This document shows positions 42,471 through 52,477 of a stretch of 64,000 nucleotides of DNA, piece by piece. A model generated the notes under the pieces. It did no database searches, was not told where the DNA came from, and saw only the letters and a list, made by a program, of their open reading frames with translations. Position 1 is the stretch's first letter; each line of letters starts with the position of its first letter. The translations under genes were made by a program, and so were the position numbers. Source of the DNA: Oceanimonas aquatica (GTDB lineage Bacteria; Pseudomonadota; Gammaproteobacteria; Enterobacterales; Aeromonadaceae); the NCBI RefSeq assembly GCF_030732065.1, contig NZ_JAVBHX010000005.1, positions 124,001-188,000 on the forward strand, in the 5' to 3' direction.

Positions 42471-45350
42471 ATGACATCGCCCATTACCGATTATCACGCC
42501 AAGTATTTTGCATATGAGCTTACTCGTCAGCGCCGGGGTGGCGATGTTGGCCGGCTAGGCAGTTCGCTGTTCGATGCGTCGGTGGATCTTAACCCTCACC
42601 AGATAGATGCAGCCCTGTTTGCACTGCAAAATCCACTGGTCAAAGGGGTGGTGCTGGCAGACGAAGTAGGTCTGGGTAAAACCATTGAAGCCTCTCTGGT
42701 CATGGCCCAGCTTTGGGCCGAGCGTAAGCGCCATATAGTGGTGATCTGCCCGGCAGCCCTGCGTAAACAATGGGCCAACGAACTGGCCGAAAAGTTTCAC
42801 CTGCCCACACAGGTGCTGGATAACAAAACCTGGCAAACACTGCGCAAGGAAGGCATTCCGGATCCCTTCGACAGGCCGGTTATTTCGATTTTCTCCTTTC
42901 AGTTTGCCAAGCGTATGGAGCAGCAGCTGCGTCAGACCCCCTGGGATCTGGTCGTTATCGACGAAGCGCACAAGCTGAGAAATGCCCATCAAGACAGCAA
43001 CGTCATAGGCAACTGCATACGGGAAACCTTTGCCGGCTGCAAAAAGCTGCTGTTAACGGCCACACCACTGCAAAACTCCCTGCTGGAGCTGTTTGGCCTC
43101 TCTACCATCATCGATGAAAACCTGTTTGGCGACAAAGCCAGTTTCCGCCAGCAATACATGCGAAGCGACAGCGATCTACTCGGCCTGAAAGGACGGCTGG
43201 ATGAGTTTGTACACCGTACCCTGCGTAAACAGGTGCTGGAATATGTGCCCTATACCGAGCGCAAGGCCTATACCTACGAGTTTGAGCCTTCGGAAGACGA
43301 ACTGCGCCTCTATTATCTGGTGTCTGCCTACTTACAGCGGCCGGACACCTACGGCGTTCCCCTTCAACAACGCCACCTGGTTACCCTGGTGGTCAGAAAG
43401 CTGCTGGCCTCGTCCACGGCCGCCGTCTGCAAAACCCTCGAAAGCCTGCTGAAGCGTCTGAAAAAGCTAGAAGCACAAGGCAGCCCAAGCCTGGCTGGCG
43501 AGGATGACTGGGGCGACCTGCTGGATGATGACTTCGACGACGAACTGCTGGAAGCCGCCGAAACGGCCATGGAATATGAGAACTCTTTTGGCAATCGCGA
43601 TCTGGATCCCGACCAGCTGAGAGGGGAAATTGCCGAGCTGGAGCAATATCGCGAACTGGCCGGCCGAATTCACGAAGATGCCAAGTCCGCGGCCCTGCTC
43701 ACCGCTCTGGAGCAAGGCTTTGAAAAAATGGCCCTGCGCGGTGCCGAGCGCAAGGCGGTCATCTTCACCGAGTCCTGCCGTACCCAGGAATACCTGGCCA
43801 GTCATCTGGAGCGGCATGGCCATGCCGGCAAGGTTGCGCTGTTCAGCGGCAGCAACAATACTCCCGGCACCAAAGCCATTTATCAGCACTGGCTGGAGCA
43901 GAATCAGGGGACGGATCAGGTCACCGGCAGCCGGGCTGTGGATGTAAGAACCGCCATCATTGACCACTTCCGGTCCGATGCCGACATTCTCATCGCGACC
44001 GAAGCAGCCGCCGAAGGGGTCAACCTGCAGTTTTGCAGCCTGGTGATCAACTACGATCTGCCCTGGAACCCCCAGCGGGTAGAGCAGCGCATAGGCCGCT
44101 GTCATCGCTATGGCCAAAAACACGATGTGGTGGTGATTAACTTTCTCAACCAGAAAAACGAGGCCGACCGCCGTGTACTGGAGCTGCTCAGTCACAAATT
44201 TCAGTTGTTTGACGGCCTCTTCGGAGCCTCAGACGATGTGCTGGGCAGCATAGAATCCGGTCTCGACATTGAAAAGCGTATTGCCGCCATCTACAACGAA
44301 TGCCGCGAGCCCGCCGACATTCAGGCCGCCTTCGACCAGTTGCAGAAAGAGCTGGAAGAAGATATCGCCAAGCGCATGAACGAAACCCGCGAGAAACTGT
44401 TTCAGCATTTCGACGCCAACATTCACGACAAGCTCAAGCTAAGGCATGAGGAGGCACAGCAACAGCTGGATCAAATGAGCCGCATGTTCTGGAGCCTTAG
44501 CCAACATATGCTGGCCCCCAGCGCCACCTTTACCCCCGCCACCCTCAGCTTTGAGCTGGCCAGCCCTCCTGCCGGCCTGAATGCTCCTGCCGGCTTGTAT
44601 CAGCTGGTCAGCAAGAACAAACAACTCCAGCCGCTGGCACAGGCTCATAAATACCGGCTGGGTCACCCGCTCGGAGAATGGGTGCTCGACAGCGGTCGCC
44701 GGCTGGACACAGCCCCGGCCATGGTGGAGTTCAACCTCTCGGAGTTCAGCAAAAAACTGTCTTCTTTGGAGCCGCTGCAGGGCCAGAGTGGCTGGCTGGA
44801 GCTTAATCAGCTGCAACTGTCGAGCTTCCAGAATGAAGAACACCTGGTCTTTACCGCCTTTACCGATGACGGCCAGCTACTGGATACAGAGCAATGCGCC
44901 GATATGTTCCTGCTCAACGCCAGGCCCCTACCCCTTGCCGAAGCCGTGCCTCCAGACTCATTGGAGCAAAATGCCAAGCGCCAGCTGGACGCCAGGCTCA
45001 GCAAGCTGCTGGATGAAAACAAGGAATACTTCAAGCGCGAGCGCGACAAGCTGGAAGACTGGGCGGAAGATCAAATGCGATCCGCCCAGAAAAAACTGGA
45101 TGATACTCGGGTAGAGCTGCAACAGGCCAAAAAGCTCTCTCGCCAGGCCAATACCCTGGATGAGCAAAAGGAAGCTCAGGAAGCCATCAAGCGGCTGGAG
45201 CGCCAGCAGCGACGACAACGGCAGGAAATATTCACCGTAGAAGATGCCATCGAGGCCCGCCGCGATGCGCACATAGACGCGCTGGAACAACAGTTGCACC
45301 AGAAGAGCAGCACCCAGAGATTGTTCACCTTGCGCTGGCGACTGGTGTAG
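42471..45350 (+). CDS. SNF2/RapA-type helicase, first gene of an RM-like cassette
   Basis: 959 residues. Helicase motifs: DEVGLGKT (64-71), VIDEAHKLR (about 163-171), LLTATPLQN (about 200), and the C-terminal EAAAEGVNLQF with QRIGRCHRYGQ (about 530-545). The last 200 residues are highly charged and coiled (RQRRQRQEIF). No nuclease motif is evident. The gene lies alone in front of a methyltransferase and a restriction subunit (173 bases to the next), so its role is likely remodelling or translocation in the cassette. The RapA-like DEVGLGKT resembles DrmD of DISARM, but DrmA/B are absent. Confidence 0.85.
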   Translation: MTSPITDYHAKYFAYELTRQRRGGDVGRLGSSLFDASVDLNPHQIDAALFALQNPLVKGVVLADEVGLGKTIEASLVMAQLWAERKRHIVVICPAALRKQWANELAEKFHLPTQVLDNKTWQTLRKEGIPDPFDRPVISIFSFQFAKRMEQQLRQTPWDLVVIDEAHKLRNAHQDSNVIGNCIRETFAGCKKLLLTATPLQNSLLELFGLSTIIDENLFGDKASFRQQYMRSDSDLLGLKGRLDEFVHRTLRKQVLEYVPYTERKAYTYEFEPSEDELRLYYLVSAYLQRPDTYGVPLQQRHLVTLVVRKLLASSTAAVCKTLESLLKRLKKLEAQGSPSLAGEDDWGDLLDDDFDDELLEAAETAMEYENSFGNRDLDPDQLRGEIAELEQYRELAGRIHEDAKSAALLTALEQGFEKMALRGAERKAVIFTESCRTQEYLASHLERHGHAGKVALFSGSNNTPGTKAIYQHWLEQNQGTDQVTGSRAVDVRTAIIDHFRSDADILIATEAAAEGVNLQFCSLVINYDLPWNPQRVEQRIGRCHRYGQKHDVVVINFLNQKNEADRRVLELLSHKFQLFDGLFGASDDVLGSIESGLDIEKRIAAIYNECREPADIQAAFDQLQKELEEDIAKRMNETREKLFQHFDANIHDKLKLRHEEAQQQLDQMSRMFWSLSQHMLAPSATFTPATLSFELASPPAGLNAPAGLYQLVSKNKQLQPLAQAHKYRLGHPLGEWVLDSGRRLDTAPAMVEFNLSEFSKKLSSLEPLQGQSGWLELNQLQLSSFQNEEHLVFTAFTDDGQLLDTEQCADMFLLNARPLPLAEAVPPDSLEQNAKRQLDARLSKLLDENKEYFKRERDKLEDWAEDQMRSAQKKLDDTRVELQQAKKLSRQANTLDEQKEAQEAIKRLERQQRRQRQEIFTVEDAIEARRDAHIDALEQQLHQKSSTQRLFTLRWRLV

Positions 45351-45413
45351 TAAAAAGCCCTCTTAAAGAACCAGCAACTGGATCGCTTACCAGATCATAC
45401 ATGCCATGCCCGT

Positions 45414-45467
45414 CCTACTGGCAAAATCTTGGGCAGTTGTCGGGCATTGTCTTTTTGTGTCTAGCCT
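45414..45467 (+). promoter_or_regulatory. Inverted repeat upstream of the methyltransferase gene
   Basis: ATGCCCG and CGGGCAT (7-bp perfect arms) flank about 32 bases within the 173-base gap between helicase and methyltransferase genes. The spacing suits an operator or a hairpin; no controller protein gene is recognised. Confidence 0.3.
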
Positions 45468-45523
45468 TGGGTGCTTCGCTGACGCAGAATATGCGCAATA
45501 TTAATAATTCCCAGGGATAACGC

Positions 45524-48500
45524 ATGAACGATCAACAGCCACTCAGCTCCAACCAGACCCAGGTGCACAAGGCCAACCAGCGCCGGGACAAGTTTGCCCA
45601 TCTGCTGCGCGAGATGTTTCAGCTCAATCAGCCCGAGCTGGATTTTGGCCTGTATCGCATCATGCATGCCCGCAAAGACGATATAAACCGCTTTATCGAA
45701 CAGGATTTGCCCCGCCTCACCCGCGATGCCTTTGCCAACTTTGCCAGCAGTGACAAGGCCGAGCTACAAAAAGAACTGGATAAAGCCATTCAGGGAGCCC
45801 AAGCGCTGGAAATGGATCCCGATACCCTGCCCAAGGTAAAACAGCTGAAAGCCCAGCTCAGCGACGGCTTTGATCTGGCCCGGGAAGAAGGCGAGGTCTA
45901 CGATGCTCTGGTGACCTTCTTTAGCCGCTACTACGACGAAGGCGACTTTATCTCCCGCCGTGTTTACAAAGACGGCACCTACGCCATCCCCTACCAGGGT
46001 GAAGAAGTGGTACTGCACTGGGCCAACAAGGATCAGTACTACGTTAAAAGCAGCGAAACCCTGCGTGACTACAGCTTTCGCCTGAACCCGCATCCCAGTA
46101 GCGCCGAGCCCAACCCAATGCGGGTGCATTTTAAACTGGTGGATGCCGAAGCCGGCGCCCAGAACAACAACAAGGAAAGTGATAGCAGCAAACGGGTATT
46201 TGTACTCGACCACACCCAGCCCTTTGAGCTGCTGGAAGGCGAGCCCGACGAACAGGGCAACCAGCACACCGAGCTGCAAATTCGCTTTGTGTTCCGCGCC
46301 GCCACTCAGGATGACTGGCAGACCAACAGCGCCATTCGGGCCGAATTTGGCAAGGCCACTGTCGCCGCCAAGAAGAAGCCGCCGGTGCAGGGCGTGCTGG
46401 TGGCCAGCGCCGTGAACTGGCTGCTGAGTGCAGACAGCCAGCTGCCCGAGCAATGGCGCAAGCAACTGGCTCTGCCCTACACCAAGGCCGATGGCGAGCC
46501 CGCCGACTACAGCCAGCTGCAGGGCCAGCTCAACAACTACACCAAGAAAAACAGCTTCGATTACTTTATTCACAAGGATCTGGGCGGCTTTCTCACCCGC
46601 GAGCTGGATTTTTACATCAAAAATGAATTGCTCAGCTGGGACGACCTGGCTGCCCTCAAGCACAACCCGGCCCGGCTGGCACCGCTGCTGAGCAAGGTGG
46701 AAGTGATCCGCAAACTGGGCGAAAACATCATCGCCTTTCTGGCCCAGCTGGAGAACTTTCAGAAAAAGCTGTGGCTGAAAAAGAAGTTCGTTACCGACAT
46801 CCAGTATTGCCTCACCCTCGACCGCCTGTCCGAACACGACACCCTGCTTGCCCAGGTGTTTGACAATCCCGCCCAGCAGGCGGACTGGGCCACCCTTTAC
46901 GGGCTGGATTTGGCTCAGTTGCAAAAGGATCTGGAGCAAAATGGCCCGGCCGGGCTGCTGCCGCAGGCCAGATATCGCTACCTGATGCTGGATACCCGTC
47001 ACTTTAGCCCTGAGTTCAAGGCGCAACTGCTGGCCACCATGGACGATCTGGATCAGCAATGCGACGGCCTGCTGGTGCACTCCGAAAACTTTCAGGCTCT
47101 GAACCTGCTGCAGGAACGCTACCGCGAGCAGGTAAAGTGTATCTATATTGACCCGCCCTATAACACTGGTGGTGACGGCTTTGCTTATAAAGATACATAT
47201 CAGCATTCAAGCTGGCTTTCATGCCTGAAAGACAGAGTTGATATGTCTTCAAGATTACATTCAGAAAATTCTTGTTTATGGATAAGTATTGATGGAAGAG
47301 AGCAGCCAAACCTCAGAAAGTTGATGGACATTAAATCCGAAAAAATGGATTTTATTGCTGACATCGCCGTAGTTAACAATTGGAAAGGAAGGCAGGATAA
47401 AGAGCACATTGCAACTGCTCATGAAAATGTTCTTTTATATGCAAAGGAAAACTTTGAGTCCAACGGTTTCCCTTTAAGTGAAGATAAAATATCAGACTAT
47501 AAGCTCTCTGATTCTAACGGCCTAAAGTACTCCTTACGGGATCTCAGAAAGCGTGGTGGTGCCGACACCAGAGAGGAAAGACCAAATATGTTTTTCCCTA
47601 TATATTGGAGCCCATCAGAAAGAACAGCTTCAATCACAAGAAAAAATATTGATGATATTGAGATATATCCGAAGAAATCTGATAACTCTGATGGATGCTG
47701 GCGTTGGGGAAAAGATACGGTACAAAAAAACATCGAGATAATCGAATGTTCTAAAGTCGATGATGTGCGCTGGAACTGTAGCTATCGTATTTATTTAGAA
47801 AATGATGGAAAAGTAAGGACATCAAAACCAAAATCCACTTGGATTGGTAGCCGCTACTCAACCGACGGTGGTGGTAAAACCCTTAGGAATATTATACCTA
47901 ACACTGATTTTTCTTCACCGAAGTCATTATACTTTCTGAAGGATATACTTATCCATTCAATGGATAATGATGAAGTAACGCTTGATTTCTTCGCAGGTTC
48001 TGGCACCACCGGCCATGCCGTGATTGACCTTAACCGTGAGGATAACGGCCAGCGAAAATACCTGCTGGTGGAGATGGGTGATTACTTCGACACTGTGCTT
48101 AAACCCCGCATTCAGAAAGTGGTCTATGCCGACAACTGGAAAGCCGGTGCTCCCGTGGCAAACGAGGATGGCGGCTTCAACGGTGTATCTCATTGCTTCA
48201 AGTATATTCGCCTGGAAAGCTATGAAGACGCCCTGGGTAATCTGAGCCTGCAGCGCAGCATGGGCCAGCAGTCGCTACTGGACTCGTTCGATAACGAAGC
48301 GCTGGATGCCGCCCGCCAGAGCTATGTGATGAACTACCTGCTGGAGGTGGAAACCCGAGGCTCCGCTTCTCTGCTCAATACCAGGCTGTTTACCGATCCC
48401 ACCGCCTATCAGCTAAATGTGCGCTCCGCCGGCGGTGATGAAACCCGCGCGGTTAAGGTTGATTTGCTGGAAACCTTTAACTACCTGCTGGGCCTGACCG

Positions 48501-48961
48501 TAGAGCATATTGCCCCGCCCCTGTGGTTTGATGCCGACCTAAGCCAGGCCGAACTGGGTCGCTGGCAGGCCACGGTAAAGCACATTGATCAGGCCGAACT
48601 GAACACCATGGACGAAAACCAACGCGGCCGGCTGTGGTGGTTCCGCACCGTATACGGCGTTAACCGCGCCGGCCAGAAGGTACTGGTGGTATGGCGCAAC
48701 CTGCCTTCCATGCTGGCACAAGAAGACAAGGGTTTGCTGAAAGACAACGCCGTACTCGATGCCGTGCTGCTGGAGAAACTGAACATTCGCCTCACCGCCA
48801 GCCAGGATGACGAAGTAGACATTCTCTATGTAAACGGCGACCACAACATTGCCATTCCCAAAAACCGCCGGGGCGAGCCCATGGAAGAGGCCCGAGTGCA
48901 AATGATTGAAGAAGCCTTTCACCGGCTGATGTTTGCAAACACCGACGGCAACGCACTGTAA
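45524..48961 (+). CDS. Long type III-like adenine DNA methyltransferase (Mod-like)
   Basis: 1145 residues, much longer than classical type III Mod (about 600-650). A helical N-terminal part of about 520 residues of unknown role precedes the methylase. Motif IV is IDPPYNTGG (Asp543), and motif I is DFFAGSGTTGHAV (Asp821), so the order is the beta class with the target-recognition region (about 550-815) between. That region (47170-47980) is visibly AT-rich while both sides are GC-rich. Ribosome site AGGGA. The next gene begins 10 bases later. Confidence 0.9.
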   Translation: MNDQQPLSSNQTQVHKANQRRDKFAHLLREMFQLNQPELDFGLYRIMHARKDDINRFIEQDLPRLTRDAFANFASSDKAELQKELDKAIQGAQALEMDPDTLPKVKQLKAQLSDGFDLAREEGEVYDALVTFFSRYYDEGDFISRRVYKDGTYAIPYQGEEVVLHWANKDQYYVKSSETLRDYSFRLNPHPSSAEPNPMRVHFKLVDAEAGAQNNNKESDSSKRVFVLDHTQPFELLEGEPDEQGNQHTELQIRFVFRAATQDDWQTNSAIRAEFGKATVAAKKKPPVQGVLVASAVNWLLSADSQLPEQWRKQLALPYTKADGEPADYSQLQGQLNNYTKKNSFDYFIHKDLGGFLTRELDFYIKNELLSWDDLAALKHNPARLAPLLSKVEVIRKLGENIIAFLAQLENFQKKLWLKKKFVTDIQYCLTLDRLSEHDTLLAQVFDNPAQQADWATLYGLDLAQLQKDLEQNGPAGLLPQARYRYLMLDTRHFSPEFKAQLLATMDDLDQQCDGLLVHSENFQALNLLQERYREQVKCIYIDPPYNTGGDGFAYKDTYQHSSWLSCLKDRVDMSSRLHSENSCLWISIDGREQPNLRKLMDIKSEKMDFIADIAVVNNWKGRQDKEHIATAHENVLLYAKENFESNGFPLSEDKISDYKLSDSNGLKYSLRDLRKRGGADTREERPNMFFPIYWSPSERTASITRKNIDDIEIYPKKSDNSDGCWRWGKDTVQKNIEIIECSKVDDVRWNCSYRIYLENDGKVRTSKPKSTWIGSRYSTDGGGKTLRNIIPNTDFSSPKSLYFLKDILIHSMDNDEVTLDFFAGSGTTGHAVIDLNREDNGQRKYLLVEMGDYFDTVLKPRIQKVVYADNWKAGAPVANEDGGFNGVSHCFKYIRLESYEDALGNLSLQRSMGQQSLLDSFDNEALDAARQSYVMNYLLEVETRGSASLLNTRLFTDPTAYQLNVRSAGGDETRAVKVDLLETFNYLLGLTVEHIAPPLWFDADLSQAELGRWQATVKHIDQAELNTMDENQRGRLWWFRTVYGVNRAGQKVLVVWRNLPSMLAQEDKGLLKDNAVLDAVLLEKLNIRLTASQDDEVDILYVNGDHNIAIPKNRRGEPMEEARVQMIEEAFHRLMFANTDGNAL

Positions 48962-48971
48962 GGGGAGCACA

Positions 48972-51900
48972 ATGGCAACGGAACCTAAAAAAACCGGCAA
49001 GGCCGGCGGTGTGCGCGGCAAAAAAGGCCAGAAAAATACGCTGGAATTTCGTCACCACCTGGTGCTCAACCAGTGGCTGTTTTCTCTGTTCGGGTTCGAC
49101 GCCGTATCCGGCCGTTACCCGGTAGATAAAACCGGCCAGCGCGAAGCCGCCACCCTGGAAGCCTTTCGTGATCGCTTTCAGCTGATGGGAGATGTCACCG
49201 GCCGCAACAGCGACGGCATACACCACATCATCGAAGCCATTATTCAGAACTTTGATAATGGCCCCGGGCAGATAGACACCAACCGCATCAAGCTGACCGA
49301 AGAGCAGTTGCTGGACTACGATCGCCACATCAAGCAGCTCACCGACAAGATCAACCAGTCACGCCTGAGCGCCGGTGAAACAGAGCTGGAATGGAAGTAT
49401 TTTCAGTATCTTACGCTGCTGTTTACCGAAATTTATCTGGACTATTTCTTTACCCGACCAGACGAACTGCTGACCGAGCTGAATGAGCAAATTCAGCGCT
49501 GGAACCAGCACTGGCTGGATGAAAAGGACTACAATCACAAGCCGCTGGCGCTGCTGAATCCGGACGACGACCTCTGGCCGCAGCTAAGCCGGATTGCCTT
49601 CTGGAGTGCCACCGGCTCGGGCAAAACCCTGCTGATGCACGCCAACATTCAGCAGTTCCGCTATTACCTCAAGCGCTTTGGCAAGGCCAGAGACATTAAC
49701 AACATCATACTGCTGACACCCAATGAGGGCCTGACCCGCCAGCATTTGCAGGAGCTTGAGATCTCCGGCATTGCGGCAGCCGAATTCAGCAGCCGCGCCA
49801 TAACCCCCACCAGCGATATGTTTTATGCCCAGAAGCCGGTGCTGGTGATTGACGTCAACAAGCTGCGCGACAGCGAAAAGGCCAAAACCGTGGCCGTAGA
49901 CAGCTTTGGCGGCAACAACCTGCTGCTGGTGGACGAAGGTCACAGGGGCACCGCCAGCGGCGGTGGCACCTGGTACGACTATCGCCAAAAACTGTGTGCC
50001 CATGGCTTTTCGTTTGAATACTCGGCTACCTTCGCCCAGTCGGGCGGCCAGCATGAGAATCTGCGTCAGACTTATACCAAGTCGATTTTGTTCGATTACT
50101 CCTACCGTCACTTTTACAGCGACGGCTACGGCAAACAGTCCCAGATCCTCAACCTTGAGAAAAACCTCGATGGCGAAGATGAATTCCGCTATCTGGTTGC
50201 CTCCCTGCTCAGCTACTACCAACAGTTGCGCCTGTTTGATGATGACAGTGAGCTGTTCAAACGCTTTAACCTCTATCGCCCTTTATGGGTGTTTGTCAGC
50301 TCCAAGGTCACCGCCACCCTGAGCAGCGGCGAAGCCTCCGACACGGTGCAGGTGCTGCAGTTTATTCAGCGGGTATTAAGCCAGCGTGAAGCCACCATAA
50401 ATGCCATTGATCACCTGCTGAACAAGGGGATGGAAACGGCCGCCGGTCGCAACCTGCTGAGTGGCCGCTTCAATTATCTTAAAGAGCTGGATCAGCCGGC
50501 AGCGGAGCTGTATGCCGACATTATGGAGCGGATTTTCCACACCAGCGGCGGTCAGCTTTATATAGAAAACATCAACGGTGTTTCCGGTGAAATCGCCCTG
50601 CGTGCCGGTGCCTCCGATACTCCCTTTGGGGTGATCAACGTTGGGGACGACGGCAAGCTGATAAAGCTGTGTGAAAAGCACGGACTCATTGCCCAGGATG
50701 CCCGTTTTGGCAGTTCGCTGTTCAACACCATCAACAGCGATCAGTCCCGAATCAATCTGCTGCTGGGCTCGAAAAAGTTTACCGAGGGCTGGAGCAGCTG
50801 GCGTGTCTCCAACATGACGCTGATGAACGTGGGCAGGAACGAAGGTGCCCAGATTATTCAGCTATTTGGCCGAGGCGTGCGTCTTAAAGGTTTTCAGAGT
50901 ACGCTGCGACGCTCCGCCGAGCTGGTAAATGAACTCAAACAGGCCGGCCTGGAGCGCCCTCGCCATATTGGCATTCTTGAAACCCTGAACCTGTTCGGCA
51001 TCAAGGCCGATTACATTGCTCAGTTCCGCAAGGAGCTGGAAGACGAAGAAATTCCGGTTAACCATGGCCTGATTGAATACGAGCTGCCGTTGGTTCCCAT
51101 GAAAAACCTGCCGAACAACCTGCCGGTGATTCGCATTAAACCCTCGGTGGCCGGCAAGGCCATTGGTGGTGCCGGATCTGCATTTCTGGAGCTGGCAGAG
51201 CAGGTAGAACTGCTGCCACCCAGCTATTTTTTAGCACAGGGCGAAACAGGCGCTTATGATTATTTCTGCGATTCGCCCCGTGTTCAGCTGGACTTTTATC
51301 CCAGGGTGGCTGCCTTTTCGACCGACAATACCGGCGAACAACTGGTAAAGCGTAGTACCCAGCGATTTACTGCCATGCATCTGGCACTGATGGATACCGA
51401 AGCCCTCTATTTTGAGTTGCTGGCCTTCAAGCGGGATCGCCGTTGGTCCAACCTGACCATATCTCAGGAGCAAATCATCGCTCTGCTGTCTGAAAGTGGT
51501 TGGTATGAGCTCTATGCGCCGGATCAGGTCATGGAGCTTGGCGAACTGGATAAAATCACGCTGTGGCACGAAATGGCCATTGCCTTGCTGCGTAAATACT
51601 GCGAAATGTTCTACGGTTATCGTCGCAAGCAATGGGAAGCCGACAAGCTGGAATACCGTCCCATTACCGAAAACAACAAATACCTGTTTGGTATTACCGA
51701 CACATCGCCCGAAGGCAGTTACACCCTGACCCTGGACTCATTGCGTCATGAGTCACTGATCAAGCAACTGGAAAACCTGAGAGGAAATCTGCTTGCAGGT
51801 AACATTGATAAGTGGAAAAACAAAATACTGGATGGACTGGAATTCCTCTGGTGTGAACGCCACTTTTATCAACCACTGGTTGCTGCAACTCAAGGTTTCG

Positions 51901-52388
51901 ATTTTCAGATCAGCCCTGTTTCTTTAAATAAAGGAGAAGCCCAGTTCGTTAAGGATCTGCAATCAGCATGGGAACAAAAACTGTTTAATGGTTACGAGTT
52001 GTACCTGCTCAGAAACCAGACCGGACAGGGTGCCGTAGGTGTATTTGTTGATGGTGGTTTTTATCCGGACTTTATTCTCTGGCTGGTTAAAGACGGCAAG
52101 CAGCATGTAATATTTGTCGATCCCAAAGGACTGCGTAATCATAAACCACAAAGCCCCAAGGTGAAGTTCCATAAAGCCATCAAGGAAATAGAAGAAAAAC
52201 TGGCCGACTCCAGTATTCAACTGGACGCCTTCCTGATCTCCAACACTCCCCAGGCCACACTGCTGGGTGACTGGCGGGATGACCAGGGCCAGCTGGTAAC
52301 GGAACAGCAGCTAAAGGACTGGCATATTCTTTTTGAGCAGGATGGGGTAGAGGCCATTCGTGATCTAATTAAAAAAGTAACCAGCTGA
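48972..52388 (+). CDS. Type III-like restriction subunit (Res), helicase-nuclease
   Basis: 1138 residues. SF2 helicase motifs: ATGSGKT (213-219), VDEGHRGTASGG (from Asp321), SKKFTEGWSSW and a QLFGRGVRL motif VI. C-terminal PD-(D/E)xK site: YPDFILW (Asp1033) and FVDPKGL (Asp1050, Lys1052). So it can move along DNA and cut. ATG 48972 with AAGGGGAG is chosen over the in-frame codon at 48933. Coupled to the methyltransferase gene. Confidence 0.9.
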   Translation: MATEPKKTGKAGGVRGKKGQKNTLEFRHHLVLNQWLFSLFGFDAVSGRYPVDKTGQREAATLEAFRDRFQLMGDVTGRNSDGIHHIIEAIIQNFDNGPGQIDTNRIKLTEEQLLDYDRHIKQLTDKINQSRLSAGETELEWKYFQYLTLLFTEIYLDYFFTRPDELLTELNEQIQRWNQHWLDEKDYNHKPLALLNPDDDLWPQLSRIAFWSATGSGKTLLMHANIQQFRYYLKRFGKARDINNIILLTPNEGLTRQHLQELEISGIAAAEFSSRAITPTSDMFYAQKPVLVIDVNKLRDSEKAKTVAVDSFGGNNLLLVDEGHRGTASGGGTWYDYRQKLCAHGFSFEYSATFAQSGGQHENLRQTYTKSILFDYSYRHFYSDGYGKQSQILNLEKNLDGEDEFRYLVASLLSYYQQLRLFDDDSELFKRFNLYRPLWVFVSSKVTATLSSGEASDTVQVLQFIQRVLSQREATINAIDHLLNKGMETAAGRNLLSGRFNYLKELDQPAAELYADIMERIFHTSGGQLYIENINGVSGEIALRAGASDTPFGVINVGDDGKLIKLCEKHGLIAQDARFGSSLFNTINSDQSRINLLLGSKKFTEGWSSWRVSNMTLMNVGRNEGAQIIQLFGRGVRLKGFQSTLRRSAELVNELKQAGLERPRHIGILETLNLFGIKADYIAQFRKELEDEEIPVNHGLIEYELPLVPMKNLPNNLPVIRIKPSVAGKAIGGAGSAFLELAEQVELLPPSYFLAQGETGAYDYFCDSPRVQLDFYPRVAAFSTDNTGEQLVKRSTQRFTAMHLALMDTEALYFELLAFKRDRRWSNLTISQEQIIALLSESGWYELYAPDQVMELGELDKITLWHEMAIALLRKYCEMFYGYRRKQWEADKLEYRPITENNKYLFGITDTSPEGSYTLTLDSLRHESLIKQLENLRGNLLAGNIDKWKNKILDGLEFLWCERHFYQPLVAATQGFDFQISPVSLNKGEAQFVKDLQSAWEQKLFNGYELYLLRNQTGQGAVGVFVDGGFYPDFILWLVKDGKQHVIFVDPKGLRNHKPQSPKVKFHKAIKEIEEKLADSSIQLDAFLISNTPQATLLGDWRDDQGQLVTEQQLKDWHILFEQDGVEAIRDLIKKVTS

Positions 52389-52419
52389 CGGCAATAACCT
52401 TTCAATCAGCAATAAAATA

Positions 52420-52454
52420 AAAAGAGCCATCATACACATGAGGGCTCTTTTTTA
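52420..52454. terminator. Bidirectional terminator between Res and Septu genes
   Basis: AAAAGAGCC and GGCTCTTTT form a stem with T-runs on both strands, between convergent genes. Confidence 0.85.
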
Positions 52455-52477
52455 TACGTTTTCTGCTTATTCATGGC

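Noticed and set aside
45764-47206. 480-codon minus-strand frame inside the methyltransferase gene
   Set aside because: A shadow of the GC-rich plus-strand gene; no ribosome site and no known domain.
42471-52388. DISARM system
   Set aside because: The SNF2 helicase recalls DrmD, but DrmA, DrmB and DrmC are absent and a type III-like Res is present.
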